Below are positions 42,980 to 54,773 of a stretch of DNA of 64,000 nucleotides, in pieces. Every line of letters begins with the position of its first letter. Position 1 is the stretch's first letter. Under the pieces are notes generated by a model. It did no database searches and was not told the origin of the DNA. It worked only from the letters and a program-made list of their open reading frames with translations. The DNA comes from Rhynchopus sp. YZ270_cl-10 (Eukaryota > Euglenozoa > Diplonemea > Diplonemida > Diplonemidae), in NCBI GenBank assembly GCA_964035575.1, contig OZ037846.1:1577501-1641500 (forward strand), read 5' to 3'. The position numbers and the translations under genes are program-made.

Positions 42980-43329
42980 TTATCCTTTTTATGCTTTTTC
43001 GTCACACCTTTCTCTTTATGCTCTGTGTCACAATGGCTGCACCCACACATGACGCAACGGTGCACATCCCTGCCCTCCGCACACGGTTGTCTGATCGAGA
43101 GGATCCTGACAGCAGTGCAGCACAACAAGGGTGTGCGACACGTTTGTTGGCGTCAAGATACTTGCGATAAAAACCAACGATCGATGTTCTGGAATTGACC
43201 ACATTTTCGGTCCATCTTCATGCACACAAGACACGTGGAGCAGATCCGTCTGTGCGACTGAATATCATGCCTCTTGTGTGGCATGTGTTCTGACACCTCC
43301 ACCCACCCCCATTTCCACAGGATCTTACA

Positions 43330-45470
43330 ATGTACACAATGCGCTGTCTAGAAGGTGTGCTGTCGTTGGACGGGACACTGGACGCTCGAGCACGTCGGAA
43401 GCGGGCGTTGTTCTTCGTGATGTGCTTTGTGGCACTGTGTTCGGCATCGTTGGCGGGTTTCAGGACTGTGGTGAGTCCTCAGGGACGGTACGTTTACGTT
43501 GCATCCTACGTTCTTGGTGTTGCTGTACTACTTGCCGGTGTCGTGCTGGTCCTGTGCAGAGTCAAGCTGACCACACGCATCATCGTCTCTTGTTGCTACC
43601 TGTTGGCTCTCGCAGTCGTCGGGATCGACATCGCCGTGCGTGCCACAGAGAGAGTTGCATGGCCACTGCTCGTGCTCATCGTTGACGTGCTCCTTGTGAT
43701 GGAGGTGCCCGCACACTACAGCATGGGTGTCGTCTGCTTTGGTCTTGTATACTTCTTTGTCATGTGTCTCGAAGAGGTCTTCAGGTTTGGCATCCTCGAC
43801 CTGCCAGGTCTCAGGCCGCAGGAGTACAGACGTGAGTACATGGCCAACAGGATGAGCTGCACTGACTATCCGTGCCCTAATATTGAAGGATTTTCCAGTC
43901 AGATGGTTGCTGGGATGGTGTTCGTGGTGGACTTCATCGCAACGCGAGGCTTTGCACGAGCTGTCCTGAAGGAGCAGGAGTCAATGGAGCGGACGATCAA
44001 CGTTGTGCAAGAGATTGCGTCGTTGCTGGCTGGCTACGACGTGGAGCAGGTGGCGGAGCTGTTGAAGACGCATGAGGGTGACCTGCCTGAGGGGATGACA
44101 GAGGCACTGCGTAACTTGGAGGAGAACCTGCGGAAGTACCGTCCCTACCTCCCTGCTGCGCTGTTTGAGGCTGAGGTGGATGAAGACGGTGTGCAGCAGC
44201 CGACTGTGGCACCGCCTGGGCTTGACAGCGAGACAGCAACAATTGTGTTCACAGACATCCGTGCGTCGACGTCGATCTGGGAAAATGCACCTGAGGGGAT
44301 GCGTGCTGGACTGCAGATCCACAACGCTGTGATGCGTGAGGTGATGCGGATGTGCGGTGGGTACGAGGTGAAGACCATTGGCGACGCATTCATGATTGCC
44401 TTTGCATCCACTTGCGACGGTGTGGCGTTTGGATTGCGTGTGCAGGAACGTCTGTTTGAAGCAGACTGGCCTGCGTCTCTGCTTGAGGATGCACCAATCT
44501 GCTGTCGGCAGGGGTCGCTGTGGGGTGGTCTGACTGTGCGCATTGGTGTGAACACTGGCCCTGTGACTGTGGAGCAGAACACACTGACGGGACGGACCGA
44601 CTACTTCGGACACACAGTGAACGTTGCTCACGACTTGAGAGCACATGCACACCTGGTGCTGTGGCTTTGCCCTCTGACCTGTGGACATCTGTCTCTGGGT
44701 CGTGCAGTGCTGTTGCTGGTGTGCCAGAAGCAGTTCATTTGAAGGGTGTGTCTGGGAGCACGTTGGTGTGCTGTGTGTGGCCTGTCTCGCTTGGGGGACG
44801 AAGGGAGACACCACTTTGCGAGTTTTCTCCGCCCCCTAAGCGAATGTCCAGTGCGAAGCTGGACAAGAGTCAAAATTTGCTTCAAACGATGAGGAGCAGA
44901 TGTTCGTCGTTAGCTTCGCAGGGGTCTTCACACTCACGATTGGAATACTCGACCCGCCAGGTCTCGGGCACTGTGGGAGTTGCACAGCTTGCAGTGGGCG
45001 ACGTGACACAGAGCACAGCTTTCCCACACATGAGCTCCGGACTCACAACACTGACGATCGCACTGGAGCAGAGTGGAGGGAGTCTGGTGACGCTGCTTGG
45101 GAACTGTGTGTGTGTTGGGTGGAACGTGTCGCGTTCTGCACCTGCACACATGGAGAACGCGATACGGTTTGTGCAGCGCATGTCTGTGAAGTCTGCACTG
45201 AACGGTGCTGGTCTTGCAAGCGGCCCTGTGCAGCACGGGGATGTTGGTGCACGGAGCCAGCGCTTCGTGACTGTGATGGGGGATGTTGTGCGTCGGAGTT
45301 GGGCGCTGTGCGAGGAGGCTGTGCGTGACGGGGTTGTGTGTCTGTACGAGCCTCCTGAAGGGACAACACTGCCGTCTGCACTTGAAGACGTTCTTGTCCG
45401 GCACAAGGGTTGTTACCGTGTCCTTGAGGCACAAAGCAGCAGAGCTAGGGAATGCGACAACGTGTTTTAG
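43330..45470 (+). pseudogene. Membrane adenylate cyclase, copy C (one frameshift)
   Basis: It is like copy A from the start codon through the catalytic core. One base is missing after 44627 (gttgc-tcacgac against gttgcatcacgac in D), just after the VN of the VNVASR motif, so the first frame ends at 44742 and the rest continues in another frame to 45470. The lost part would include the catalytic Arg and the whole second fold. The C-terminus and 3' flank are B-type, the leader and membrane half A-type. It is either a young pseudogene or a base-call error. Confidence 0.88.
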
Positions 45471-45935
45471 TCGTGCTCGCGACTACGGTATGTGCTAGGG
45501 TATATATGCTGGGCAGTGGCTTCCCCATGCTATGAAAGGTGTTTGCACTCGGAGCATGGAACAGCGACCAACAGTCAGGCCAGGGCTTGCTCTGCCACAC
45601 CTTGTGGTTGCGGTGTGCCCTGTGAGGACGTGCCATGTAAATCACTACGACAGCGTGAGACCCCACTGTTGCCACAGTATGGGACGCCACGAGAGAGGTG
45701 TTGTGATTCTCCCCTCTGTTCTCTTTTGTCGACAATCGTGCGCTACTCACGGAGTCACAGCTCAGCAGCAGAAGGTGGGCCGGCTGACGAGTGGTTGTGT
45801 AAAGCACCCGTTCACACTACGGTACGTGTAATAAATTAGTATTCCTTTTACTCCTTCTGTTGTTGGCTGCAGGGTACGTTGTGCTTTTCTCCAGATGGCT
45901 GGCATCGTACGTGGGTCAGTAGGAGGTGCCTGCAT
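45471..45935 (+). other. 3' flank of copy C, shared with copy B
   Basis: Matches 20541-20970 with few changes and small insertions (for example cgtgag after acgaca near 45650). Confidence 0.75.
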
Positions 45936-46815
45936 CAACAATTACATTTTGTCAACTTACCTTCCTTCACCCCCCCTGTAAGGGCAACCGAAGGTGAAGT
46001 AAGGTATAGTATTGAAATCGATGTGGGGGGGGGAAAGGGTCAATTTTACAAAACCAGATTTTGAGGAAAATTTTAGCCGAAAATGGGCCCCACGTATAAG
46101 CAACCGGGCTCATATTTCTCAAAATTTAAGTGGTCAAAAAATTGTCCAATTTTCGAGATTGACCCCACCACTGCACGGGCGGAGCCCAAAAATGCAAATA
46201 AGGACCCTTTTTAATTTGTTCTCTTGAAATGTGTAATTTCATGTTTTCGCGAAAAAATAACGACTGATCCTACAAGGGTTGAAGGAAGGTGGTTGAAAAC
46301 AACAATAACAACAAGGACAAGAAATTGCTAAGAAAAAAAACGGTGTGTGCTGTGGAAAACCCCGCGCGATTTGCGAAACCACCGTAGCATCCTGGCGATT
46401 TACTGGAGGTGCTGATGCGCCTGGTGTGATCGATGTGTTGTAGTCTGTGCATTCTGTGCTTCTTCCGCACTCCAACGACGACGACAATGTGGGGAGCCTG
46501 TGGACAAAAACGAGCTGGAACACGCCGAGCCTGCCGAGCCGACGTCCAACAACGCTATCGAGCAGATGGTGCTGGACGGAGAGGACAGCGCCCCTTCTTG
46601 AACGTTTCAGATGCTGGCGTCCCAGTGGATCTGGCAGCGTACGAAGAGCGTTAACATACCTGCAGAAGAGCAGAATGCTGGACGTGCTGTAGATTATTTC
46701 TACAGGATGGAGTTCCACATCACACCCCGTTTTTTTTCCGATAGCAATTACTTGTTTTTACTCCAAGGGAGAGACAGAGTATTTTGTAGTCAATTTTCCC
46801 CTCCCGTGACTACGC
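45936..46815 (-). mobile_element. Partial reversed copy of the Harbinger-like element interior
   Basis: Bases 45945-46765 are the complement of 42050-42955, from the caacttaccttccttcaccc block to aattgcta. The GGGTAGGCACA ends are missing, so it is truncated. Confidence 0.75.
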
Positions 46816-47111
46816 CAAGACTGTGGGCTCTCATGAGCAGCAAGGATTGTGCAGGTCTTTGCGGGGTTGGCTTTTACAAGCCTTACCTCTCCACCAGGTT
46901 CTTAATGTTGATGTGTAGTCATGAGTAGTCTTGATCTCTCACGCAAGGTGTTTATCTTTTTTATGCTTTTTCGTCACCCCTTTGTCTTCATGCTCTGTGT
47001 CACTTTGGCTGCACCCCATACAAGACGCGACGGTGCACGCGGTCGATCTTCATGCATACAAGACATGTGTTCTGACACCTCCACCCACCCCCATTTCCAC
47101 AGGATCTTACA
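46816..47111 (+). promoter_or_regulatory. Cyclase leader of copy D with splice acceptor
   Basis: Uninterrupted leader (ggctctcatgagcagcaagg onwards). The acceptor cag ends at 47102, nine bases before the ATG, as in A and C. Confidence 0.65.
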
Positions 47112-49217
47112 ATGTACACAATGCGCTGTCTAGAAGGTGTGCTGTCGTTGGACGGGACACTGGACGCTCGTGCACGTCGGAAGCGGACGTTGTTCTTTGT
47201 GGTGTGCTTTGCGGCGCTGGTTTTGCAGATGCATTCAGCTGTTGGGGTGTTTGCGAACCCACATGGACAGTACGTTTATTGCGCATCGCAGGTTGCCGGT
47301 CTTTTTGCGTTGCTTGTCGGTCTTGTGTTGGTCCTGTGCAGAGTCAAGCTGACCACACACAACATTGTGTTCATTCTGTATCTAGCAGCCCTCTCGATAT
47401 TAGGCATGGACATCACGTCGCGGTCTATAGGGAGTACCGTGTGGCCCAATCTCGTGCTCATCGTTGACGTGCTCCTTGTGATGGAGGTGCCCGCACACTA
47501 CAGCATAGGTTTCGTCTGCTTCACACTTGTGTACTTCTTTGTCATGTGTCTCGAAGAGGTGTTCAGGTTTGGCATCCTCGACCTGCCAGGTATCACGCCG
47601 CAGGAGTTCCGACACGAGCTCATGGCCAACAAGGTGAGCTGCACTGACTATCCGTGCCCCAATGCAAACGCCTATCTCTTCCAGATCAATGCTGGTGCGG
47701 TGTTTGTGGTGGACTTCATCGCAACGCGAGGCTTTGCGCGTGGTCTCCTGAAGGAGCAGGAGTCAATGGAGCGGACGATCAACGTTGTGCAGGAGATTGC
47801 GTCGTTGCTGGCTGGCTACGACGTGGAGCAGGTGGCGGAGCTGTTGAAGACGCATGAGGGTGACCTGCCTGAGGGGATGACAGAAGCACTGCGTAACTTG
47901 GAGGAGAACCTGCGGAAGTACCGTCCCTACCTCCCTGCTGCGCTGTTTGAGGCTGAGGTGGATGAGGACGGTGTGCAGCAGCCGACTGTGGCACCGCCTG
48001 GGCTTGACAGCGAGACAGCAACAATTGTGTTCACAGACATCCGTGCGTCGACGTCGATCTGGGAGAACGCACCTGAGGGGATGCGTGCTGGACTGCAGAT
48101 CCACAACGCTGTGATGCGTGAGGTGATGCGGATGTGTGGTGGGTACGAGGTGAAGACCATTGGCGACGCATTCATGATTGCCTTTGCATCCACTTGCGAC
48201 GGTGTGGCGTTTGGATTGCGTGTGCAGGAACGTCTGTTTGAAGCAGACTGGCCTGCGTCTCTGCTTGAGGATGCACCAATCTGCTGTCGGCAGGGGTCGC
48301 TGTGGGGTGGTCTGACTGTGCGCATTGGTGTGAACACTGGCCCTGTGACTGTGGAGCAGAACACACTGACGGGACGGACCGACTACTTCGGACACACAGT
48401 GAACGTTGCATCACGACTTGAGAGCACATGCACACCTGGTGCTGTGGCTTTGCCCTCTGACCTGTGGACATCTGTCTCTGGGTCGTGCAGTGCTGTTGCT
48501 GGTGTGCCAGAAGCAGTTCACTTGAAGGGTGTGTCTGGGAGCACGTTGGCGCACTATGTGTGGCCTGTCTCGCTTGGGGGACGACAGTACACACGACTTC
48601 AGGAATTTGGATTAACAGACATCAAAGCATTAGCTGCTTCGGAGAGCGGCCCTCCGTCGTCGGCTTCAGGGGGGTCTTCACACTCACGATTGACACATCC
48701 TACCAGGCAGGTCTCTGGCACTGTGGGAGTTGCACAGCTTGCAGTGGGCGACGTGACGCACAACACAGCTTTCCCACACATGAGCTCAAGACTCACAACA
48801 CTGACGATCACACTGGAGCAGAGTGGAGGGAGTCTGGTGACGCTGCTTGGGAACTGTGTGTGTGTTGGGTGGAACGTGTCGCGTTCTGCACCTGCACACA
48901 TGGAGAACGCGATACGGTTTGTGCAGCGCATGTCTGTGAAGTCTGCACTGAACGGTGCTGGTCTTGCAAGCGGTCCTGTGCAGCACGGGGATGTTGGTGC
49001 ACGGAGCCAGCGCTTTGTGACTGTGATGGGGGATGTTGTGCGTCGGAGTTGGGCGCTGTGCGAGGAGGCTGTGCGTGACGGGGTTGTGTGTCTGTACGAG
49101 CCTCCTGAAGGGACAGCACTGCCGTCTGCACTTGAAGACGTTCTTGTCCCGCACAAGGGGTCTGGCTACAGAGTCGTTGAGTCAGACAACAAAGATCGGG
49201 ACAACGTATTTTATTGA
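47112..49217 (+). CDS. Membrane adenylate cyclase, copy D (intact)
   Basis: 701 residues. Helices 1-3 differ strongly from A (for example VCFAALVLQMHSAVGVF against MCFVALCSASLAGF), while helix 4 (LVLIVDVLLVMEVPAHYS) and everything from helix 6 through the catalytic domain are nearly identical at the DNA level. All six catalytic residues are present. The stretch between the two cyclase folds differs (QYTRLQEFGLTDIKALAASE) and is ten residues shorter. The C-terminus is A-type with one extra Tyr before the stop. It is probably a working adenylate cyclase tuned to another membrane signal. Confidence 0.93.
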   Translation: MYTMRCLEGVLSLDGTLDARARRKRTLFFVVCFAALVLQMHSAVGVFANPHGQYVYCASQVAGLFALLVGLVLVLCRVKLTTHNIVFILYLAALSILGMDITSRSIGSTVWPNLVLIVDVLLVMEVPAHYSIGFVCFTLVYFFVMCLEEVFRFGILDLPGITPQEFRHELMANKVSCTDYPCPNANAYLFQINAGAVFVVDFIATRGFARGLLKEQESMERTINVVQEIASLLAGYDVEQVAELLKTHEGDLPEGMTEALRNLEENLRKYRPYLPAALFEAEVDEDGVQQPTVAPPGLDSETATIVFTDIRASTSIWENAPEGMRAGLQIHNAVMREVMRMCGGYEVKTIGDAFMIAFASTCDGVAFGLRVQERLFEADWPASLLEDAPICCRQGSLWGGLTVRIGVNTGPVTVEQNTLTGRTDYFGHTVNVASRLESTCTPGAVALPSDLWTSVSGSCSAVAGVPEAVHLKGVSGSTLAHYVWPVSLGGRQYTRLQEFGLTDIKALAASESGPPSSASGGSSHSRLTHPTRQVSGTVGVAQLAVGDVTHNTAFPHMSSRLTTLTITLEQSGGSLVTLLGNCVCVGWNVSRSAPAHMENAIRFVQRMSVKSALNGAGLASGPVQHGDVGARSQRFVTVMGDVVRRSWALCEEAVRDGVVCLYEPPEGTALPSALEDVLVPHKGSGYRVVESDNKDRDNVFY

Positions 49218-49384
49218 GCACAAGGTGACATTGCCCGACATGTCCTTCAGAAGTTTGTTTCTGAAGAAGGTATTGTCGATTGTCCACAACAAATTCACAT
49301 CCTTTATCATGCATGACAAGGCAGAGTACTATGTTTAGTTTTGGCACTATCAACTTCACTTTGTTTCCCCCCCCCCCCCCCTTA

Positions 49385-52300
49385 CACGACGGACTAGTTA
49401 TGACCATGACAGGTGATTTTACTAGTAAAATGACAGGTGAAAATTTTTGACAGGTGGTACCTGTCATTTTGACAGGTACCACCTGTCAAAATACAGGCAC
49501 CAGGTACCCAGGTACCCAGGTACCCAGGTACCCCCAATGACATAACGAAGTATCGCTTGAAAGTACCGTTCAATAACCTTTCTTGGGTGTGCATGAAGTA
49601 GCACACAAGGTAGATCAAACGATAAATCAATCAGATAAACGTTACATCATCGGAAAATTGTTGGCACCGCCGCCCTGTCTTCGTATTTATTACGTCGACA
49701 GGCCAAACAGCGTTGGGCTCAGAAGAAGCAGTGCAAAACACTGGGGATCAACATGAGAACCAACTCCCAACAACACAGGCTACCGAAGTAGCAGGTGGGG
49801 TGTTGCGGGTGTTTGGGGTGAAAGAAAATCGATTTTGGTAAGTTACAGCAGAAAATTCTTAAGTTTGCACTAGTCGAGAGAGGCTTACCCGCTGCAGTGA
49901 AGCAGTGCACCCATTTAAGGATGGAGAAGCGTGACACGCACATACAAGTATGTACGTTACTTCAACAAAGGCTGAATTCTGGTAATTCTAAGGGATGTGA
50001 ATTCAGCCACCACGCAGGTAGTGTTTTAAGGTTCCTCGCTTTGTTCTGCACAGCGGGCTTATGATACAAAGGAGTTGCCCCCGCTCTCTTTCGCGCAAAC
50101 TTAAGAAAATTCTGAAGTAACTACAACCTGGCGTGCGGGTACAGATGCATTGCTTTGTTCTTTCCTCAAAGTCATGTGTGATCTCTCGGGTCTGTACTAA
50201 AGTCAGTGTTTAGATAAGCATCCACTTGACTCGTTCTAACAACCGTTGAAATCTAGAACAAAACAACACACTGCCCCTTCTCACACCAAGCCGCCATGCT
50301 TCAAGAGCATGCCCTGGGCAAAAATTACTGTGACAAAAACTGGTTTCTGGGGGAACGCAATATTTTATTGTGCCTAGTCCTCCGCAAGCAGAGGACAGAC
50401 TTTCCGGATCCCGAAGTCGAATTTCTTGCACTAGCTATGCTCCCTGGGTTAATGGCTATAGCAGTGACTGACTAAGAGTTTCATAATAATTAGGGTGGTC
50501 TATGGGGTGGGTTAATGGAAAAGTTGGTTTATAAACCCGACTTTTTCATTAGGGTGGTCTCGGTCGCCACCTGATTTTGAAATATTTGCACCAGCTCGTC
50601 CGTCGGCACTGCTTCGCTGTCACAATGAAGGGTCGTCGGTTCGGGTACCTGTTAAGAGAAATTGAGGACAAAAGTGACATTTAGAACAAAAAGAAAAAGT
50701 TGACTTGAAATACAAAACCCTCTCGTGAACAGTGTACCTTGGTACATGACCGGCTGTACCGGGGTGGACACCCAACAAGAGATAGATAGAGGTGCACAAA
50801 TCCTGAGTCGCTAATTTGGGCGGGAAAAAATAGCTTCAATTTACATCCGGAGGCGAGACGTACATCCAGAGCGGGAAAATGTCGAAAAGGGGGAGCGGGG
50901 GTGGTGAAAACCGGGGGTTAAAAACATACCTCGCACTCGGTCCACTCTCCAGGTACGAGAACATCATTGGACATACAAACCCACCACTGCGTCAGTAAAT
51001 AGCTATTTCCCTCCCTCCCGCCAGGTTCGAGGGAGCACTTGAGGGAGGACAAAAAATGCCTATGGTTCGCGCAGGTGGTTTTCTTACGGGAAAAATCTGG
51101 GGGGCCGGGGCCGTGTTGCTGAGAATAACTCGCACTCTGCCCGGTGTGAACAAGCCCACCAAAGCAATGGCTGTACAAGTCGATTTTTGCAGGGGTGGGC
51201 GGGCACCCGGGCTTTTTCCATTTTTTTGGATCGGAAAAAAATTAGGGTACATTGTAAAAAATGCAGCGGGATTTTTGATGAAGAATAGTGATTTTGTGCA
51301 TAAAAGGTAAATACGTCCCGAGCCCGGCGCGCGTAGCGCGCCGGAAGTTCTGGGCCTCCGGCGGAGAAACTAGAATTCCTGGCCTAAAAAGGGTCCGAGC
51401 TTTCGCACGGTGGTGGGTGGGGTGGATCTTTATGATATTCAAAGAGATGCAGAATCTCTGCGGACACCTCCTCACTGAGGTACCCTCGGGATGGTTCTTG
51501 GAATGCAAAAGTGCAGCAAGGGGTTCGTCGACAACTTGTGAGCGGAGACGTGTCTTCACCAACTTCAATCACGAAAATGCCCGCTCATCTTCGCAAGACG
51601 AAACAGGGGGTCAGAAGGCGAGTCGCACAAACTCGCATTATCCCGTACTCCTTCTTCAGTTGCGTCTTCATCTCCTCTCTGCTTGTCCCCGGCTTCACCG
51701 GATCCACCAGGAGCTTCTCCCGACTCCTTGTCATCTCCGAGGTCGGGTTGCAACGGAAGGAAATAGTCGGCAGATGGCTCGGGCGAGGAGGCTGGGAGGA
51801 AGATGAAAGAGGTGGGCGGCCCTTCGGGCCCCAGCCCACCTCTTCAATTTTTTTATTTGTACCTTTTTTTTTTTTTTTGAAGAATTCTTCATCGGATTCT
51901 TCAGCGCGGAAAAACTGATTATGGCTTAGTACCGCACTCCCGTGTATTTGGTGCACCCAGATTAAAACACCCGATTTTTGCGTTTTTTTGCATTTTTTCG
52001 CCCAGTATTGAGGACATGTGGGGGTGAGGACCACCGAGGGCAATTTTGTGAATTTTTTTGGGGTCAAAAATTGACTTGTCTTTCGTAAATCCCACGAAAA
52101 ATCGTGGTGCGCAAAATCGCGTTTTAGACCCCCACAGATGCTCAAAAGTGTCAAATTTTGCTTTTAACGGCCTCAAATCGTCGAAATTCGCCCTAAAAGG
52201 GGGCAAAAAAAAAAATTCGAGAGTCCCTTTCCCTGGGAGGCAATAGCCACCGGCAAAAACACCTGTCATATGACAGGTGGTACCTGTCATTTTGACAGGT

Positions 52301-52467
52301 ACCACCTGTCATTTGACAGGTGCACCTGTCAAAATGACAGGTGCACCTGTCATTTTACAGGTACCACCTGTCATATTACTAGTAATATTCAATTATCACC
52401 TGTCATATTTATAACTAGTAACACCACCTGTCATATCACCTGTCATGGCCATAACTAGTCCGTCGTG
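49385..52467. mobile_element. TA-flanked element E1 (3.1 kb) with TGACAGGT array
   Basis: Inverted ends CACGACGGACTAGTTATG, with TA at 49383-49384 and 52468-52469. Palindromic words acctgtcat/atgacaggt fill 49405-49500 and 52255-52450, next to caggtaccc repeats (49497-49530). The ends are close to those of E3, so both belong to one family. Interior frames on the minus strand at 51240-51755 (REEMKTQLKKEYG, acidic GDDKESGEAPGGSGEA) look partly coding but were not recognised; no transposase triad seen. Confidence 0.85.
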
Positions 52468-52469
52468 TA

Positions 52470-54071
52470 GGGGCTATCAAATGCTGTATAATTTTGTCAA
52501 CAAATGACATTTTTTCGATTTTTTTTAAAAAACGTGTTTCTAAGTGTTTTCGACCGGAAAATGTGGTACATACCCCCCAAAAAACTACCTGTGCCCCGTT
52601 TTTTCACCATTTTGTGCATCTGCGAAACTTTTTTTCGCATTTTTCGAAAAAATCTCAAAAACTGGGCACACCTAGGTACCTGAGTGTGCCCATATTCTAG
52701 GATAGATGATATGTCAACAAAGGCCCGTTGCTCTCCCTCAAACCCCCCAGTTCGCCACAAAATACCACACCGGGGTTGAATTCGATCAAAATATAGCTGC
52801 CACATTCAGTACTTAGACATTCCGAATCAACTAATTTTATCCGCCAAAAAGGCGCTTTTCTCCTACTAATGGGGTGCCCATAGGGGTGCCCAATGAGGGG
52901 GCCCAAGTTTGTGCGCCAAATCGGCAACGAATATGGATGGAAACTGAGCCAAGCTGCAAACGTGACACAGCAGTATGATTTCCTCAGCGGGGAAGTTAAG
53001 AAGAGCAACTTATACGTTGTTGGCGGCAATGCTATGAAGGTATTTTGCCCCAGCCTCTAAATCCGCACTTTCAGCTGCGTCAGTGGTGTATCTGTGGTAC
53101 CTCTCCTCCATGAAATTATTGAAGTACGATAAAAGCCAAGAAGGTGAGTTGTCGGCTTCTGAAGCACGTCCCCACTTCTCCACGTTAAAGAGTTGGCTAA
53201 CTACATTGTCAAATTTATAAGCAACTCCAAACTCCCACGTGGTTCCCTGAATCCTACGTGTCCAGCATCATGCACACTGAAGCCAGCCCAAAAGACACAG
53301 TGTGCCAAGCTTATCAGGGAAGGGACAGCAGACATGATTCCCGCCCTCGCACGATTTGTGGCTATAGACGAACAGCAGTTTGTGGAGAACAAACAGGCGT
53401 ACGAGGTAGCGCCCCATCGAACGATTTTACGGAATCTTCGCATGCAACGTTTGCGCAACTCTCTGACCGTCTGCCAGGAGCTAGCCCTCTGCATACGTCC
53501 AAATTGCGCAGTACAAGAAAAACTCTGGTACCGCGCGCGCCTGAGGAATCCCCCTTGTACCAAGTGATGCAGTGGTCAAGAAGTTCCAAGGACCACAGCG
53601 CGCTCCAGCCTGCAGATCAGGTTTGGGGAGAGCTGCACGCGGTGAGCTCGAAGGCAAGAATACGGACGAAGCTGAAGGACGTGTTAATGGATGACTTGAG
53701 GAAGAAGCCGAATCATTAGGCTTAAGTTACGATGGGCTGCTGAGGGATGAGCTTGTCGAGGTCAGAATCGACAATAAAATGTGAACCCCCTTCCGTCCCT
53801 CACAGGAGGACTCCAAAGCGCACACTGTCACAATCAAGCTCCGTATCTTCAAAAAAAGCACGTACTGAAGGGCACACATAGGTACCTAGGTGTGCCCAGA
53901 AAATCGAAAAAGTGAAAAAAAAGGTCTCTAATCACCCCAAAACCGGGTTTTTTGGGCTCATGCGTCATTTTTATGGGGCTGTGGGGTGGATTTCATCATC
54001 AGAAGACATAGAAACACGTTTTTTATTTGAACTTGAAAAAAAGCCCAATGTTACCCCCATTTGATAGCCCC
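52470..54071. mobile_element. TA-flanked element E2 (1.6 kb)
   Basis: Inverted ends GGGGCTATCAAATG, with TA at 52468-52469 (shared with E1) and 54072-54073. Coding-like pieces lie on both strands: minus 53010-53267, and plus frames at about 53280-53460 (IPALARFVAIDEQQF, loosely like the start of hAT-type transposases) and 53640-53780 (KLKDVLMDDL, then ESLGLSYDGLLRDELVEV in a shifted frame). None gives a full protein. Confidence 0.75.
53010..53267 (-). CDS. Coding-like fragment inside E2
   Basis: 85 codons open to a stop at 53010-53012 with a protein-like composition (VAYKFDNVVSQLFNVEKWGR, SWLLSYFNNFMEERYHRY, AKYLHSIAANNV). No start Met; a possible acceptor (gattcag) lies near its upstream end, so it may be a last exon. 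Family not recognised. Confidence 0.35.
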   Translation of the reverse strand, partial: CWTRRIQGTTWEFGVAYKFDNVVSQLFNVEKWGRASEADNSPSWLLSYFNNFMEERYHRYTTDAAESADLEAGAKYLHSIAANNV

Positions 54072-54091
54072 TACTAGCCCCCCCCCTAGGC

Positions 54092-54756
54092 CAGTGCTGT
54101 AAGAATACGGGATACGTATCCGTATCCGGATACGTATCCGTATCCACTTTTTCATTTTTTTTACTAAGAATACGTAAGAATACGTAAGGTTAAAAAGTAC
54201 AGGGGAGTCCTCACAACCAGCGGCACTCGCCCAGCGTCACGCAGTACGGCTAGTGTCTGAAGTGTGTTGGGATGCTTCCCACCTTCACTGTGCAACAGCA
54301 GCGAAGTACTCGCCTCGAGGCCCTCTGTCTTCTTTTTCAAGGCAAGTGCTTTCGGACACGAGACAAGTATGGCGCACTTGTCGCTAGTACCCCGGTGGAG
54401 TTGGGGTAGTGCAGGGGGCACCGTGAGCAGAGGGGTGTGAGTGGAGAGAGAGTCAGGACAGAGAGGGTGAAGTGAGAGAGTCACTGTACGAGCAAGAGTC
54501 CCAGTCCAGCAAGTTTTAGCAAGAGTCACAGTCCTCCAGCTCCCCGCAACATCGTGCCAAACAAGACCCCGCAGCTGTCTCTCCCACACGCTCTGTACCG
54601 AGTTTTGTCTTATGTTGGGTGGGGTATGGGGTAAATGGGCGGGTGGCTTTTTAAGGTGATGAAAACAAGGGATACGGATACGTATCCGGATACGGATACG
54701 TATCCGTATCCACAATTCCGAAAATCAACGTATTCTTACGTATTCTTACAGCACTG
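54092..54756. mobile_element. 665 bp hAT-type element with GGATACGTATCC array
   Basis: Ends CAGTGCTGTAAGAATACG and complement. The 8 bp ccctaggc flanks both (54084-54091, 54757-54764). Palindromic ggatacgtatcc words repeat near both ends. A long minus-strand frame crosses the repeats and is not considered a gene. Confidence 0.92.
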
Positions 54757-54773
54757 CCCTAGGCTAGGGGGTA

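Larger units (their letters stand above)
40981..43329 (+). promoter_or_regulatory. Cyclase leader of copy C, interrupted by a transposon
   Basis: The leader runs 40981-41204 and continues at 42980-43329; between them lies the Harbinger-like element. It ends with the same acceptor (tttccacag, 43320) nine bases before the ATG. The later part has extra DNA (43070-43290) compared with A and D. Confidence 0.75.

Noticed and set aside
49385-52467. CRISPR-like array of ACCTGTCAT palindromes
   Set aside because: Spacing is irregular, the words are palindromic and face both ways, and they mark the ends of a transposon in a eukaryote.
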